From Progne subis subis (Eukaryota > Chordata > Aves > Passeriformes > Hirundinidae): a DNA stretch of 64,000 nt. A program made the translations under genes and the position numbers. The notes under the pieces are model-generated. The model worked only from the letters and a program-made list of their open reading frames with translations. It did not search any database and was not told where the DNA came from. The stretch is taken from NCBI GenBank assembly GCA_022316685.1, contig JAKJHU010000023.1, positions 5,040,692 through 5,104,691 of the forward strand. The letters run 5' to 3'. Numbering within the stretch: position 1 is the first letter of the stretch; the number at the start of each line of letters is the position of its first letter. Shown here in pieces: positions 1-13,200 of the stretch.

Positions 1-2983
1 CTGTAGAATTTAAAAAACCAAACATTAACACTTTTCTTTAGCCACGGGGAAAACAATGTCATAAAAACGAAGAAACTGGATCCTGCAAGTAGACATTGCA
101 CGTCACCTTATGGATGATACACAGTTCATATAGAGTTAGAATCAAAAGGGGAAAAGTTCTATTCCCATAGCTTGAAGGAGCATCACTGGTTGAGAATCAG
201 CCTGCTTTTGCAACTCCCCTGCCAAGCCTCTGCAGGGTCCTGCCCAAATGAGAGGGCTGGCAGGAAGCACTGATGGGCTGGTAGGAAAAGAAGGGAAGAG
301 CTGCTTCTGCAATATTGCTGAACTATTTTTCTTCAGGCCTTTCTGAGCTATTCCTGAGCTGCTATTCCTGAGCTTCAAAATGTCATCTGACAAAACAGCA
401 ACTATTGGAAACAAACAAATGCACATTCCTTGTCTGAAATTGGCAAAGAAGCTGTCACAGGATTTAGGTCTGATTTGCCACCCTTAACTGTACCTATGAG
501 GGAAGCCATACAACCTTCTCAACTTGACATGAAATGTAGTAATTCTTTAAAATGCCACACATTAGACATTTGCCACATCTGATAGTGCAAAATAACAACT
601 GGATGACTTCTCTGATTAATCACTTGGGAAAAAAATCAAGGAGGGAAAGGGAGAAGAAATCCAAAACCATGTTGAAATCATGTAAAGGTTGAAGTTTCCT
701 CAAAAGGAAAATTTATATTTCCCTCCGCCTTTGTCAAACATGCACTCTATATTGTTACTGCTAGACAGACCCATGTTTGTTTGCTCATCTGTCTCTGCCA
801 CTCAGACACATTGCACTAACCACAAAATGAGATGTAGCAAGGTGTTCTTGGAACGGACAGGAACAAAAGTCCCCCACAAATTCACAACAGCTCTCCCACC
901 TACAGCTTGATTTAAAATCGTGCTTCAGAGAAGGGAAAAATAAACTGTATATTAGAAAATGAGGTTGCTGACTATCAGTGTGCAGGCAGGTGGAATGAGA
1001 TAACATGCTGTGCAATATGCATTTTTCTCACTGCAGAATTAATGATGAAACATAGTACAATATATGTATGAGAAAATCAAATCACTAATAATTGCAGCAT
1101 ATGCTCCAAGCAAGTGATTTTATGCAGTGCTGATGGACACAAAGACAATTGCTGGGAAATCTGGAAAATCTGGAAAATCGGATCCAACACTTACAGAGAT
1201 GTTGGTAAAGGCCAGAAGGTGAAGAAACAAAAGCTCTGGGTCCTGCCTCAGAGGAAGCCTGCCTGGAGCACGGCCACTGTGCATCACAACAACCCCTCAG
1301 TGCACCCCCACCAGGCAATGTCGACAACATGAATCATGGTAAAGGGATCAAATTTTTTATCTAAATTATTATTTAATGCTCTATTCAGCTGGACACAAAC
1401 AGCACTATCTTCTTTGGTAAAATGAACACAACAACACATGAAAACATCATCACTTTAACTGTCCTTTTGTTTGGAAAAGTCTCATTGCCTTACCTGGAAT
1501 CAAAAGCTTTGTATTAACACTGTTTCTAGCTGACATTAAGATGTCTCAGGAAGCACCTGATGGGCCATGAAATATTATCACAAGATGGAAATCATATTAA
1601 TGGAACTGCTTAGGTTTGTGGTGAAAAATTAGATAACCTAATTGTAGTTCAATTTCCAAGGCACCTATTTGTTAGCTAAGTAATTTAGCACCATCTTTCA
1701 TCATTTAAGTCCTTTTCCTCTCTGAAGATTTAATTAGTTTCCTTCTCTGTCTCACACACAATTTTCTTGAACTGTTTCAGGCAGTCCCAACAACCCCCAA
1801 GAAATTTCCCAAGAACACAGAGGAGAAATCAATAACTTCCCTGCCTGTTCAGTAAAAGAGCACAGCATTTTCTGATAGCTACAAACAAGATGGGATTTAG
1901 GCCACAAATGTTTCCCAGTCAAGCATGAAAAAAACACTGGTACCCTGCTGGCAAGCAGCCACGTGGCCTGAGAGTGACCAGTGGCAGAACACACCCACGT
2001 TCATGCCTTTTGAAAATAATTTGCCCTGAAGAAATCCCGTAATTAATGTAATATGAAACAAAACCATGCATTTCATCTCTCATAATAAGCACATAGCATG
2101 ATGTGTGAGAACAGCTATCAAACTGCTTCCAAGATGAGAGCTCAGTTCAATAAATTCCCTCGCATTTGTCTGTGCTTTTTTCTTCTATTATACATTATCA
2201 GGTTTCACTAAACTGCCTTATGAATATGTCTGTAAATTAACCTCAAGTCTACTCCTACTCGCTTTCAGAGAGGTCGGTGTAAACCTGTCATTAAATTCAG
2301 CAGGGATAGGTTTGGGTCCAGAATGAGTAACCTTTCTTTGCTTTCCTTGTTTGCTATCTTTATTTCACCTTGGTCTAACCTTAATTACACAGTAACTTAA
2401 TATTATCCTTCCTATTCACACAACCCAGTAATTGCCCTCTTTCTGTCATCTCTGCTATTTTTAACACACCCGTTGTTGTTTTTTGAATACTAATACAAAC
2501 ATTGATACCAATCAAAGAGTATGCAAACAGGCTACTGGGCTTGCACTTCACATTACTAGAGGAGGACAATAACTGGGACTTAGGGGACAAAGTGTCATTC
2601 CCTACACTTTTACATGGTACCCAGCACACTGGCCCTGGTGTGATGAATGCTACCGTCTCTGCCTAAAGGGATCTTTTGTCAATATTCCCATTAATTCAGT
2701 CTTCAAGCATCTCATATCATTTCCTTTCTGTGTGAGCTAAGGAAGTTACTGTTTTCTCAAGTATTTAAGATATTACAGACTGTGAAATGTGGGAATGTTT
2801 GTTTTGACTCCAGAGCAAGAATCACTTATATCCCATTTATATCTTTCATTTCCAGTGGAAGAAAATGTTGTTAAACAAATTGAATGAAGAGTTGAAGTGA
2901 GTTTGACATGATACACCCAGCTGTGGGGTAGCTCTGGGTCATGGCCTCTTCCATTAGTTCTGCTTTATGTTTATCCCAAGCCC
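1..2983. other. Unique AT-rich sequence, no gene recognised
   Basis: No exon, RNA gene or repeat family could be recognised here. The open frames are all under 95 codons and show no domain, signal peptide or codon pattern suggesting selection. The only local structure is a short tandem run of a CTGGAAAAT-like unit at 1153-1181. Ancient, highly diverged repeats may be present but are below what can be seen by eye. Confidence 0.6.
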
Positions 2984-3420
2984 TGATGCCTTGGAGTGGC
3001 TACCTAGAACAGAGGCTAGACAGAGTTAGAGAATGAAGTAGATATTTATTAAAGGCCTTCAACAGATACCCCTGGGGCAGTGCAGAAGCCTCACAGAGGC
3101 TACACCCAAGATGGACAATGGCCACAAGTTTTTCAGACAGATGTAAGTTTGGTCTATTTTCATATCAGGGGTTAATTGTCCATTTACAGCTTCAGGTAAT
3201 GAAGTCAGATTCCCCCAATTTGCTCTTCCTCCTGATTCACTTTTGTTTATTCTTTTCGGGGCCTGAGGCTGAGGATGACCTTGGTTCTCAGGCCTATCAG
3301 GATTGTTTTGTCTGACCAAAATATGAAGAGAGCTTACTAACATCTATATGGAGTTCAGAGTTAGACACTAATGCAGTATAGGATCTGAAAAAAATACACA
3401 CGCTAAAACTTAAGGCATCA
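2984..3420 (-). mobile_element. Solo LTR of an avian endogenous retrovirus, 437 bp
   Basis: The element is bounded by a 9-bp perfect inverted terminal repeat. The plus strand begins TGATGCCTT at 2984 and ends AAGGCATCA at 3420, so it has the TG...CA ends of a retroviral LTR. Read on the minus strand, a polyadenylation signal AATAAA (plus TTTATT, 3045-3050) lies about 60 bp before the 3' end, as expected at an R/U5 boundary. The layout and wording match an LTR I recognise as recurrent in bird genomes, although I cannot assign a database name. No internal gag-pol-env sequence flanks it, so it is best read as a solo LTR left by recombination between two LTRs. The flanks (ending GCCC on the left, beginning GCAT on the right) do not form a perfect target-site duplication. 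The small open frame on its minus strand (3059-3343) is not a gene. Confidence 0.85.
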
Positions 3421-6400
3421 GCATTCATTAAACATATCAATGGTTATGCATGTTGCCTCTTTTGTACCTAATCCTCAGGCACTTAACTATGCCTTGGCAG
3501 GCAGGCAAAGCTTAAAAACTCATATTAATTGCATATATTACGTTAGGAGAGATATACCAGGTCTGTTCAATGGTCCCTCAAACTCATTCTCTGAGGTTTG
3601 TTGGAGTGCCATGCTAAACGAGAGTGCGTGTGCAACTTTGGTTTCCTCATGCTCTTACTCAGCATTCAGAGGATTTTGGACCGTTTCTCTGAGCTGGGCA
3701 TGTAAAAGCCAGTAGTTTTGGCACAGGGTACTGAGCACTGCTGTGCTTAACCCTTTCATCTTGGATAGTTTTTTGAGATGGTAGGAAGAATTTACAGAAG
3801 GATGAAACTTATACTGGGTGTAGCTTGGGACCAGCACACCCTGAGTTGCAGGTGCAGCTGCAGGAGCTTGTTCAGACTACACAAGCTGGTGGGTGTCAAC
3901 CTGCTGAGGTGCATGCTGCCTTCCTAAGCCTGCCCTGTTAGCCTCTGAGTCTTGCTACAAATTAAATTAAAGTGAGTGGCAGCTAACTATAAACTGCCAC
4001 ATGGAATTAAGCTATGGTCATTATGGCAGGTATCATGCCTGATGTAGAGCAAATGATTTTGGTAAGGGCTATAAAACCTTCTCCCCTGGGATGTTCAGGC
4101 ACTGTACTGCCATCAACACAATTTATGGTCTATATTAGCACTCTGCTCATGAGCCTTACTCTCCCCAGAAACTTTTGGAATTGGAAAGGTGGAAAGATGC
4201 TCATAAAACAGCAATATATTTGACACGCTGTTCAGTAGGATCAGAAAGCAATCTGCAGAGGTCTGACTTCTGACAAGGAATGCTGTTTAAAAAATCACAG
4301 TAACTGTCAAGCCTATTCCTTCTACCATCCAGGATACAAGGCCAATTTACAAAAAGACCTTGAACAGTCATCAATCACCCAACACATCTGACAGTCACAT
4401 CAACTGTATAGCCTGGACAAGCATTTTGTGTCCTCACAGGCACCTTGATGGTTCAAGCTTCAGTAACAGCAATAGTCAGAAAGGCCCCCAGTCTGTGCAA
4501 GAGAGGTGGAGGTTTCCCTACATGTCAGGTAGCAGCTTGACCTTCTGGTTTTCATTTTGCTCCCTTCTAATACATCAGGACCAGCCTTCTGATACATCAG
4601 GACTCAGTTGTGACATTATCTCAAGTCCTAATGAAGGTACCTGTCATGTGTCCATGTAAAACACAATGTTCTGGAAGGGCTTTTCTCACAGTGTATTGCA
4701 TGTGATATTGGAAAAGTCCTATGGAAGTCTTCAGCTGTTTCTGATGCTTCCTGCAGGGATGTGCCACAAAGATCAAATTCTTTCCTCTGCAAACACAGAG
4801 GCTGTGCTGTGAGACCAATTTGAGCTAGACAAAAATAAATTTCTTCCATGGAATGTACCTCAAATTGGAGATTCAATGGCACAACTCACATTTGTTAACC
4901 CTCACAATGGCTTGCCGCTTTTCGTTTCCTTTCCATTTTTTTCTTTCAAATTGCAGAAACAAACTTTGCCTAAGAAAATTCACATTAATTATGTAAGACA
5001 TTGTACAGAAAGGGGGTGTGTCCAGGGAATAAAGCCATTCCTGCATCTGAGATCATTTCACTTCAGCTATAGAACTCACATGAATCCCTCCCCAGCTCTT
5101 TTCCTTTCATTGTTTATTGTTTTACTGCTTTCCTTTGAAATATTTCTACCATTACTCATGCACCCATAATTTCTTGGATGCACCTGCTCTTAATACTTTT
5201 TCCTCTCTCTGTTACTCCTTCTCCCATATATCCAGCACAGAAGAAAAGCTTCCTGTAGTGCACAAGCAAGGAATGCCACAGATCTGCTGCAACATTCCTG
5301 AATGCAGCTCATAACGTATATAGTCTGTTAATAAGTTCTCTTTAAGCAGCTTTTGTGCAAGATCCTTATATGCAAGATAGAAGCAAATGTATGATCATAC
5401 ACTGGGCCCAGAAAAATCAATGTCAATGACTTGCAGATTTTGGAAAAAGTCCATTTCTCCTTCCCCTTTTTTATTAAAGTTCCCTCTGAGACATTTGTTC
5501 AAAGCTCACTCTTTTTAACTGTCTCCTTGCAGTCTTGGAAACACTTTGTCTCACTCCCCTCACAGCCCCTGATGTATGAGCATCTGACAGGGTTCTCAAT
5601 ACACCTGCTCCAGCAAAGGAAACTGTTTTTTCACAGGGTAAGATTTGTCCTTAGCTATTTCAGGTTAGAGCCTCTGCTAAGCTTGTAGAACACTTGGAAA
5701 TAGAGCAATTTTTTAAAAAGCTGGGGAGAAAAAAGAAAATTTCCACACTTTGGGAAGCATACCTTCATCTCATTCTAGGTCAGTAATCTCACCTGAACAT
5801 ACATCTCCACCTTTTGCTTCTTCTTTGCCTTAGCAATGGGATGCTTAATGTATTAAAGCATTCTTTTTCATCCTCCCTTTACTTGCGAAACATTGTCCTT
5901 TGTCTGAAAGGTCACCAGCTTTTACTAGCAGTTATCTCTGAGCGATAGTAAAGCCAAGGAAGTATTTTTGTTTTACCTGTGGTGCAAAATTCTAGTCCTA
6001 AGATGCAATGCCTAAAACCCAAGTGACTTCAATATACTGCACCCTCATGATATTTTCTGATATTACTGTGTGGCAGGAAAGTCTAAGCTCCCCTGGAAGG
6101 AAAGAGATATGCCTAAATACGTGTGCACATGCACTTGCTTTTAAATAAACTCATTGAGCTTTTCTTCCCTTCTAAAGTACAGCATGCTTCAGGTCCGCTT
6201 CACTCTTGCCAGAGATGAAGTAAGCACAATTCAATCAATTTTTCACAAACAGAAATGTCAAGGTCTGCTTTCTGGCACACAGCTACCACTGTAGCTACCA
6301 CAGACATTGCTGCAGAAAAGGCATAAGGCTTTGCCTGTGACACAGGCTATTGGAAAGGGCAGGAATGATGGCTTTCCAACCCAAATCATTTCTGTACAGC

Positions 6401-9400
6401 TGAAAGGCCACTTGTACTCATTAAGACAACTGAACCTCCCAAGGAAAGGAATTTGAAAAACTATATACCTGCCTGATTTCTTCAGAGTCTGACCAGCTTT
6501 ATTCCAGTACACTAGTTCTGCTCTGGCACAAGCCAATGTTTTATTATTGCATACATATCCAATACTGACACATTGAAGGATGTGGAGGCTGGGTGTCAAT
6601 CTCATGTGAAGATGCTTAGCCATGATTTTCTTGTCGCTAATATATGATTATATTATCATGGGAAATCTCACTGTATCTGAAGAAAACAATTCTAAAATTG
6701 ACATTTCATCAGTTCACTGGACAGGGGCAAAGACAGGGAAGGAACCAGGTGCATCACTGAGTTGTGGCTTCTACAATCATATGCAAAGCATGCTTAATTC
6801 AGAGAGTTCTATACAGCTTATTACCCTGGAATACTCATAGGACCCTGTTCATATTTTTCATACACTTCTTCCAATTTTCAGAAAAATCTAAATTGTTCCT
6901 GGAGTGCTATAATTTCTATCCAGGAAAGATTATTTGTAACAGCCATGGGTACTTAGCTGTTAGAAAGTAGAAACACTCTTGGGTTTGTCTGTATTCTGCG
7001 TATTTCCCAGCCCTATCTTATTGAGATCACATGAGACTCTCCATTTAAGATGTCTGGGCATGACAGTCTCACCCCACAGAGATCCATCAATGGTAAATTC
7101 ATCATGAGCCTGGTATCGGTTTGCAGTTGGGAAGAAAAGACATATGAACATTGTTACTATTTCTAAGGAATGTCATAAAGCCAGTGGTAATCTTTATATG
7201 TATGAGGCCATGCTCTCTGCAAACACAGCATTTATCAAATACCACCTTCCTCTATTTTACCAGGAAGATGAATATGTTAAAAGACTAGGAATTTCAAGGT
7301 AGCCTCATAGGTTAATATCTTGCAACATTAACTTCTAAGACTTCTGCACAATTCTGTGGTTTATGGACAGTTCAGGAAATTAAAGGCCAAAAGATTTTCA
7401 AGAAAGAATTAATTACACAATGCTTTCAGATATCAGAATGAAATTTCCATCCCCTATCTGGGTACATGCCCAATTTCTACAGCTGTACAGTAGAAAGTAC
7501 TAAGAAGAATTTCAGGCAGCTTAAAAGTGAATTTCCAGCCTCTCTTGAATTCAAAGAGGTATTCAAATTCATAACATTAGAGTCACTTTTAGAAAGACAC
7601 ACTCTTCAATCTCCATGAGTTATGCCCAAGAGTATTAACAAGCTTGAGTTTCACTAAGGCCAAATTCCTCAGACTACACAGGAAAGTTTACAGTAAGAAA
7701 CAATAACTCTTCAGCAACATTAGTGGAAACACTCAAAACTACACATCCCTTTAGAAAAGAAATGGCTCTCTGGTATCATGCAAATGTAAAGTTCTGAAGA
7801 TCTGGTGCAATTTGCCAATGCAAATCAGGTTGGCAACAGAGGTGTCAACTTTATGAATAAATATCTCTAGATGTAATGCTTCATCTTCAGTACTCAATAG
7901 GCCACAGAATCTTTCTAGTAATGTTAGTTCTTCCATGAATTTTGATCTAGAAATGTACAAAGTTTTAGAAATAGAGGGGAAAAAAATGTTTTTCAAGAAG
8001 GAAATCCTGTTATCTGTCTAGCATAAAAATATCAAATATCTTTCATGACAAACAGCTTTCAGAAGGAAAAAGATCTACATCCCCCCTCCTCTTTTTTCCT
8101 TTCCCACCACTTTACAGGGAAAGGTTAATGTTTTATCATGTTGCCAGGTAAATAGTTGCTTGCCTAGGCAGTCAGAAAGAATTAATGGCATTGTGGAACT
8201 ATCTTCAAAATCTAAAGAGCTTACACAATGTTTTGCATATTTATATTGATTAGAAACAGCAGTAACTGATGCCAGCGATGTAGTTTCAGTAGAACACGAC
8301 ACAGAAGCGTCTCCTTTGTGATTCTGACTAGAGCGCTGCAAGCAGTATTATACTGGCTCAAGTCCATCTCATTTCATTTTGTCTGCAAGTGCATCAAAAT
8401 GTAACCACCTAGTCTGAGGGAAAAGAAGGAGAAGAAAATCTTTCAGCCTATTGGAAATAAGTAGCTAATTTTCTTACTCTGTGGAGTGAATTCCAATGAG
8501 ACCTCCAGAGGCAAGGCTGTCAGATATCAGTGTCAGATGTCTGCCTCACTCCTCCAGCACAGGGAACTAGGGAGAAGTACTGGACACCTGCTTGGAATCC
8601 AGCCCTCCTCCAGGCAAGGCGACCTGTGGAGCAGTGCTGGAAGGCAGACTGATGGCTCCCCCAGAGCCACTGAGCACACCTCTGCACAGATCAGACAAAA
8701 GGAGTGCTGCCTGATGCTTGGGCCTTTCCTCAGGCTGCAAAGGTTTGATGCTGTTTCTCCTCTCTGAGAAAGGCATCCAAACTGGCCACCTATGTCCAGC
8801 TCCTGTGGAAGCTGGATCCAGGAATGTAAGAGCTTTGAGTCAGAAGGTGAACAGATCAAATGGAGCTGGACTCTCACCTGTGGTGGGCAGAAAGAAAGCT
8901 CCTAGAGCTCCTACAGCTCTTAAAAAACTCCCTACAGTTACTTTAAAAAAAATGCCATGCCGATGCTGCTCTACCATAAAATGCCTGTTCATTTCACAGA
9001 ATAGGCTCTGTATCTCTTTCTGCCCACCTCAGTGTGCTAATTAAAGGCAAGCTGGCTATTCCCCTTCGGGTCCCATGGTGTTTGCTCCTTTAAGCACACA
9101 GCAGCACTAAGTGAACAGAAGGCACCAGCAATACTCTTTGCAATGTAGTGAAGAGTTCACTGCCTAGGGCATCACCCCGGAACTTGTGCTGAGACACAGG
9201 CAGCTCCCAGCTCTTACCAGAGGTGATTATATGAACAGTCTTGTCTCATCTCTGCTACTCCATCTCATTCCAGAATGATGTGATCTTGGTTGGAACACCA
9301 TTTATAAGTCACATGGAGGAGAACATTTTAATAATTGAATATGAAATATATAAGACCCCATATACACCCATTCACACACCTCTACAGTGACGACCAGTTT

Positions 9401-10121
9401 ACAAGCTACACTGGCATTTCAAAGGACAAAGTTCAGCATGTCTCTAAACTGAGGTCTCATGAAGCAATTATACCACCCCTGGGCTGCCCAGGGGAAAAGA
9501 CTAAGCTGTGATTAAATAACTAAATGAGTTCTAATGCTGTCTTCCAACACAGAGGTTACTGACTTATTGTCCACATTTGCTTTTGGTTTTTCTATATTAA
9601 GTGCCATCTTGCCCCCACGAGCAAAGCAAAGGCAAAGCAAGCAACCACATGTAGAAGGCAGAAAGAAGACAAAACCTAAGAAAATCCTAAGGAAAAACAC
9701 ATTTAAACAAACTAGAAAAGAGTCTGATGAAGGAACAGGCACAGCCAACATAGTTTCTCCGATGAATGATGCAAGCAGCTTTGGAGAGAGTAGTTTCCGT
9801 CATTCTGAAACCCTGTTGCTCCCAAGATGTTGCAGTGGGTGCACTGGCATGGTCTTGTCTTGGTTGCTTTGAGTCTGGTGGCACTGATGTCTTTGGATTT
9901 GTGTGACCTGTCCAGGTACTCACAGCCAATACAGGGAGAGATGGATAATCTTTCCCCTGGCATGATGAGAGCATTGGATGATCTTTGCCCTTATCTGAAA
10001 GATAAGGAAACTCCACTTGTTAAGACCACCTAATATTTCATCAAGGCAGCTCCTCTCACTGAAGGAACCTGGGGCTTTGTCCTTCACCTTTTCACCTTTT
10101 CCTCAAGCACAACTTGGCTGG
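3421..10121. other. Unique AT-rich sequence, no gene recognised
   Basis: No coding exon or recognisable transposable element was found. The longest open frames (about 120 codons on the minus strand near 6.26-6.62 kb, 114 near 8.53-8.88 kb) have no recognisable domain and overlap equally long frames on the other strand, as chance frames do. A short tandem duplication lies at 4563-4607. The interval 8480-9050 is somewhat richer in GC than its surroundings, but no splice-bounded exon could be argued. Confidence 0.55.
4563..4607. repeat. Two-copy tandem repeat, 22-bp unit
   Basis: Two adjacent copies of a unit built around ATACATCAGGAC occur at about 4563-4584 and 4585-4607. They differ at a few positions (TAATA versus TGATA, and an extra base near the end). 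This looks like a local slippage duplication, with no evidence of function. Confidence 0.8.
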
Positions 10122-10263
10122 GGTTTTTTTTGTTGTTGTTTTTTTGTTGTTGTGGTTGTTGTTTTGTTTGTTTGGTTTTGTTTTCTTTGTTTTTTGTTTT
10201 GGTTGGTTGGTTGGTTTTGGTTTGGAGTTTTTTGTTTTGTTCTGTTTTGGTTTTGTATTTTAG
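10122..10263. repeat. T/G-rich degenerate simple repeat
   Basis: About 140 bp made almost wholly of T and G on the plus strand, in varying TTG, TTTG and GGTT units, including three successive GGTT units near 10201-10214. It is bounded sharply by normal sequence on both sides. The long apparently coding frames here, with poly-Phe/Val/Trp on one strand and Lys/Gln/Asn/Thr on the other, are artefacts of the composition. Confidence 0.9.
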
Positions 10264-13200
10264 GCCAGCCCATAAGCTTGTAAAAATTTGGGGAAACATT
10301 TTTCAGGCTTTTGTGAATTGAATACACATTTTAAAATTAGATATTTGTTCATAATTCTCTACAACTTCTTGGGACTCAGTTGAAGAATTAGGAAGCCTCA
10401 CGTTTTGTTTGTGCTTTCTGCTCCTTGGTGCCTGGCTGGTAGATCTCCCATAGAGTATCCCACAGCCTGCGGAGCAAGGCTATCCTCAGGCTTCCTAAGG
10501 CTTAAAGCAACCACTGCAGGCTACACCTCATCTCAACTACTCCAACCCTCACAAAAAAATTGTGCAGGCCATGAAATACTGAGGCCTTGGATATCATGCT
10601 TTCTAAAATCATTCCATAATATTTTGCCTTTTCCACCTTTCTATCCATACCTCTCAAGAGCTGCTGCAGACCAACTTCTCAATACTGACTGAAAGAACCA
10701 GTGTAAGCAACCGGTGAAAGAATCATTTCTGTGTTGTTCAGATACCTGGAACAGTCACAGGCAAGACCCTTCAAGGTCTTTGAATGATGAACACAGTAGT
10801 TTGAAGGATTCTAAGTAGGAAGACAAAAGAATATTTCAGCCACAGCTGAATAATATTAAGGAAATAGCAGGTTTGTATCCTGGACCATCTAAGGGAAGGG
10901 GAAAAACAGAGAAAGAAAGCAAAAGATGTAGTATTGGATAATAATGATTCAGAATTATTTAATGCATTGTTTTGACAGACTTCACTCATAAAAGTAAAAT
11001 CAGACATTCTTAATAATAAAATATAGGTAGAGACAGAAACATAGCAGAACAACAAAGAACATAATGGAAGATATTTGAAGCTATTTTGACATTTTTTTCT
11101 CTTTAAACAATAGAATTTGCGTAAATTTGTAAACTAGTCAGAATATATTCAAGAGATGTAGAAAAATAACAAGAAATACTTTTAAAATAAAGGCTAAAAT
11201 AACTGTTTCATTCATTTCACACCAGCACCAATAAAACAAGGACCTCAAAATTACTGTATAGCAAACATTGACTAACAGGTATCATGTGATCTTCAGTGTC
11301 ATTGCAGAGCATCCCTTTGACTTCTGTAGGATGTATATTTGACTGCCTGTGGAATGCTGTTCTTCTGCTTTTACTAGAAAATATATTTATTTATATTTAA
11401 AGATGACTGCTGTGAAATGCCTTGGAACATGAAACACAGCTTTCTGAATAGAAGACTAAACGTAAAAATACCTTCAAATTCAAGGTGACTTTAGTCAGCC
11501 AAGATTCATGTTTCAAACTGTGAAGCATCATGAATACCTCCTGTTTAACATCCAAATTAAGAAGACACCCCGACATACCTATAAACTATCCACCTTGCAG
11601 ATCTACAGGACTTACCAGACTGTCCACTGAATCCTCTATTGACCTCTCCTTCTCATGCCAGCCATCTGCTGACCCACTGCATAGGGAGCCCTTAATGCCA
11701 CCCACCTCACAGTGATTTTTCCCGGGCAATGGCTGAAGAATCTACACTGCTGGGAAAAATGGCGCAATCAGGGACCCCTACCTGTATGAAAGTACTTATA
11801 AAAGTATATTTCATTTACCCTTGAGCTAATCCAAATGTAGAAGAGGGTAGACAGTCCATTTGGCAGCCTGTATGCCAGGAGTGGGTAACATAAGGATGGG
11901 AAAGACACCCATGAAAAAAAAGGAAAGACACCAATGAAAAAAGGATAGTGTGGTTAATAGGGATATTAGTGGGCAACCATAAGAATTTGGCTGGAGAAAG
12001 GTTAAGCAGGCATGGATGAGGACCTGAACTAATCAGGAGGAGAAATAGGCAGAATAGACAGAGAAAAGGCAGGCAGAAATGCACGATGGTGAGGACAATG
12101 GCAAGTCTGGATAGCAGCTACCATATTCTCATCAAATTCATACAAGAGCAAGGGTGACTTCAGAGGAGCCATGGTTGCATGTCTGAGATGGCAGTAAAAC
12201 ACACAACATCCACATGTCTGTGCTTCACCTTCCCCAATTGTGTATACTCGGCCCCCAACAAGCAGGATCACCTCAAACTGATGCCACACATTTTTATTCT
12301 TGGAAACAGCTTGGGCCCTTGGGAATTGCACTGATATTAACACCAGGCCTGCAATTTGCATGAACATCTTATTTAGCACATTAACGGTAGTCTTCCCCAG
12401 CAGACCTGGCCTCTAACTTACGGCATTTTACTTCTTCCAGAACCAAGATAGAGGTGTGGATAGTTTTGGATGACATATGAAACAGTTTAGTAAGTTGTGA
12501 GTTGGTTCACAGATTCGAAATGGCTGTAGTGACTGTGTTACACGGCTTGAAGAGATGAAGCTGGAGACCTGGAAGCAACACTGGTAGTAAAACTTGGATA
12601 TCAATGGAGGTGGCTGACCTAAGAGTAAAGGGAGCAGTGAGCAAGAATCAAGTCAATCAGAGTTAAAAATGCAAAGTACAGCTCTCTGATATGGAATAAA
12701 GGGCAGAAAAGGTTGACAAAGGGAAGAAAAGCAGATATAAGTTCTGTAGGGATGCCTACTGGAAGTTTCTGTATGTGCAATTCTGGGTTAAAGCAGCCCA
12801 CCCTAAGCAGCAAGAGAGCAGAGAAAAGTGATGTAGTGGCAAGGCTTTGAGAGCTTGTGTCTCTTCCCATCATTTTCAGGCTTTCTTATATCTCAGAAGA
12901 GGGCACTGTGGGATGGAGAGCTGCTAAACACAAGAAAATTCAGCCAAGTTCTCAACAGGAATTGCTATCACCATATAATTTGCAATTAATTGCTTCTTTT
13001 GTTTTTTATCCAAAGAACTGTGTGGGATCTATTTGCTCAAATGCATGAGCATTCAAAGGCAGAGCTTGCTCATTCTCTAATGTTGAAGGAAGTTCTCTAT
13101 CCTTTTGACATATCATCATCCCCAATCACAGAGAGGTTTTCAACTGCTGAGGGGTTTTATTCCCAAAGGGGTTGCATTTCCTTTTTGGTTTTTTGCACTT

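Noticed and set aside
10084..10327. Val/Phe/Trp-rich and Lys/Gln/Asn-rich frames
   Set aside because: Produced by the T/G-rich simple repeat; not coding.
12029..12379. 116-codon minus-strand frame with a hydrophobic start and several cysteines, briefly considered as a retroviral envelope remnant
   Set aside because: The signal-like start is suggestive, but no envelope motif (furin-type site, CXXC-type motif, fusion or transmembrane segment) could be identified and no LTR lies close by.
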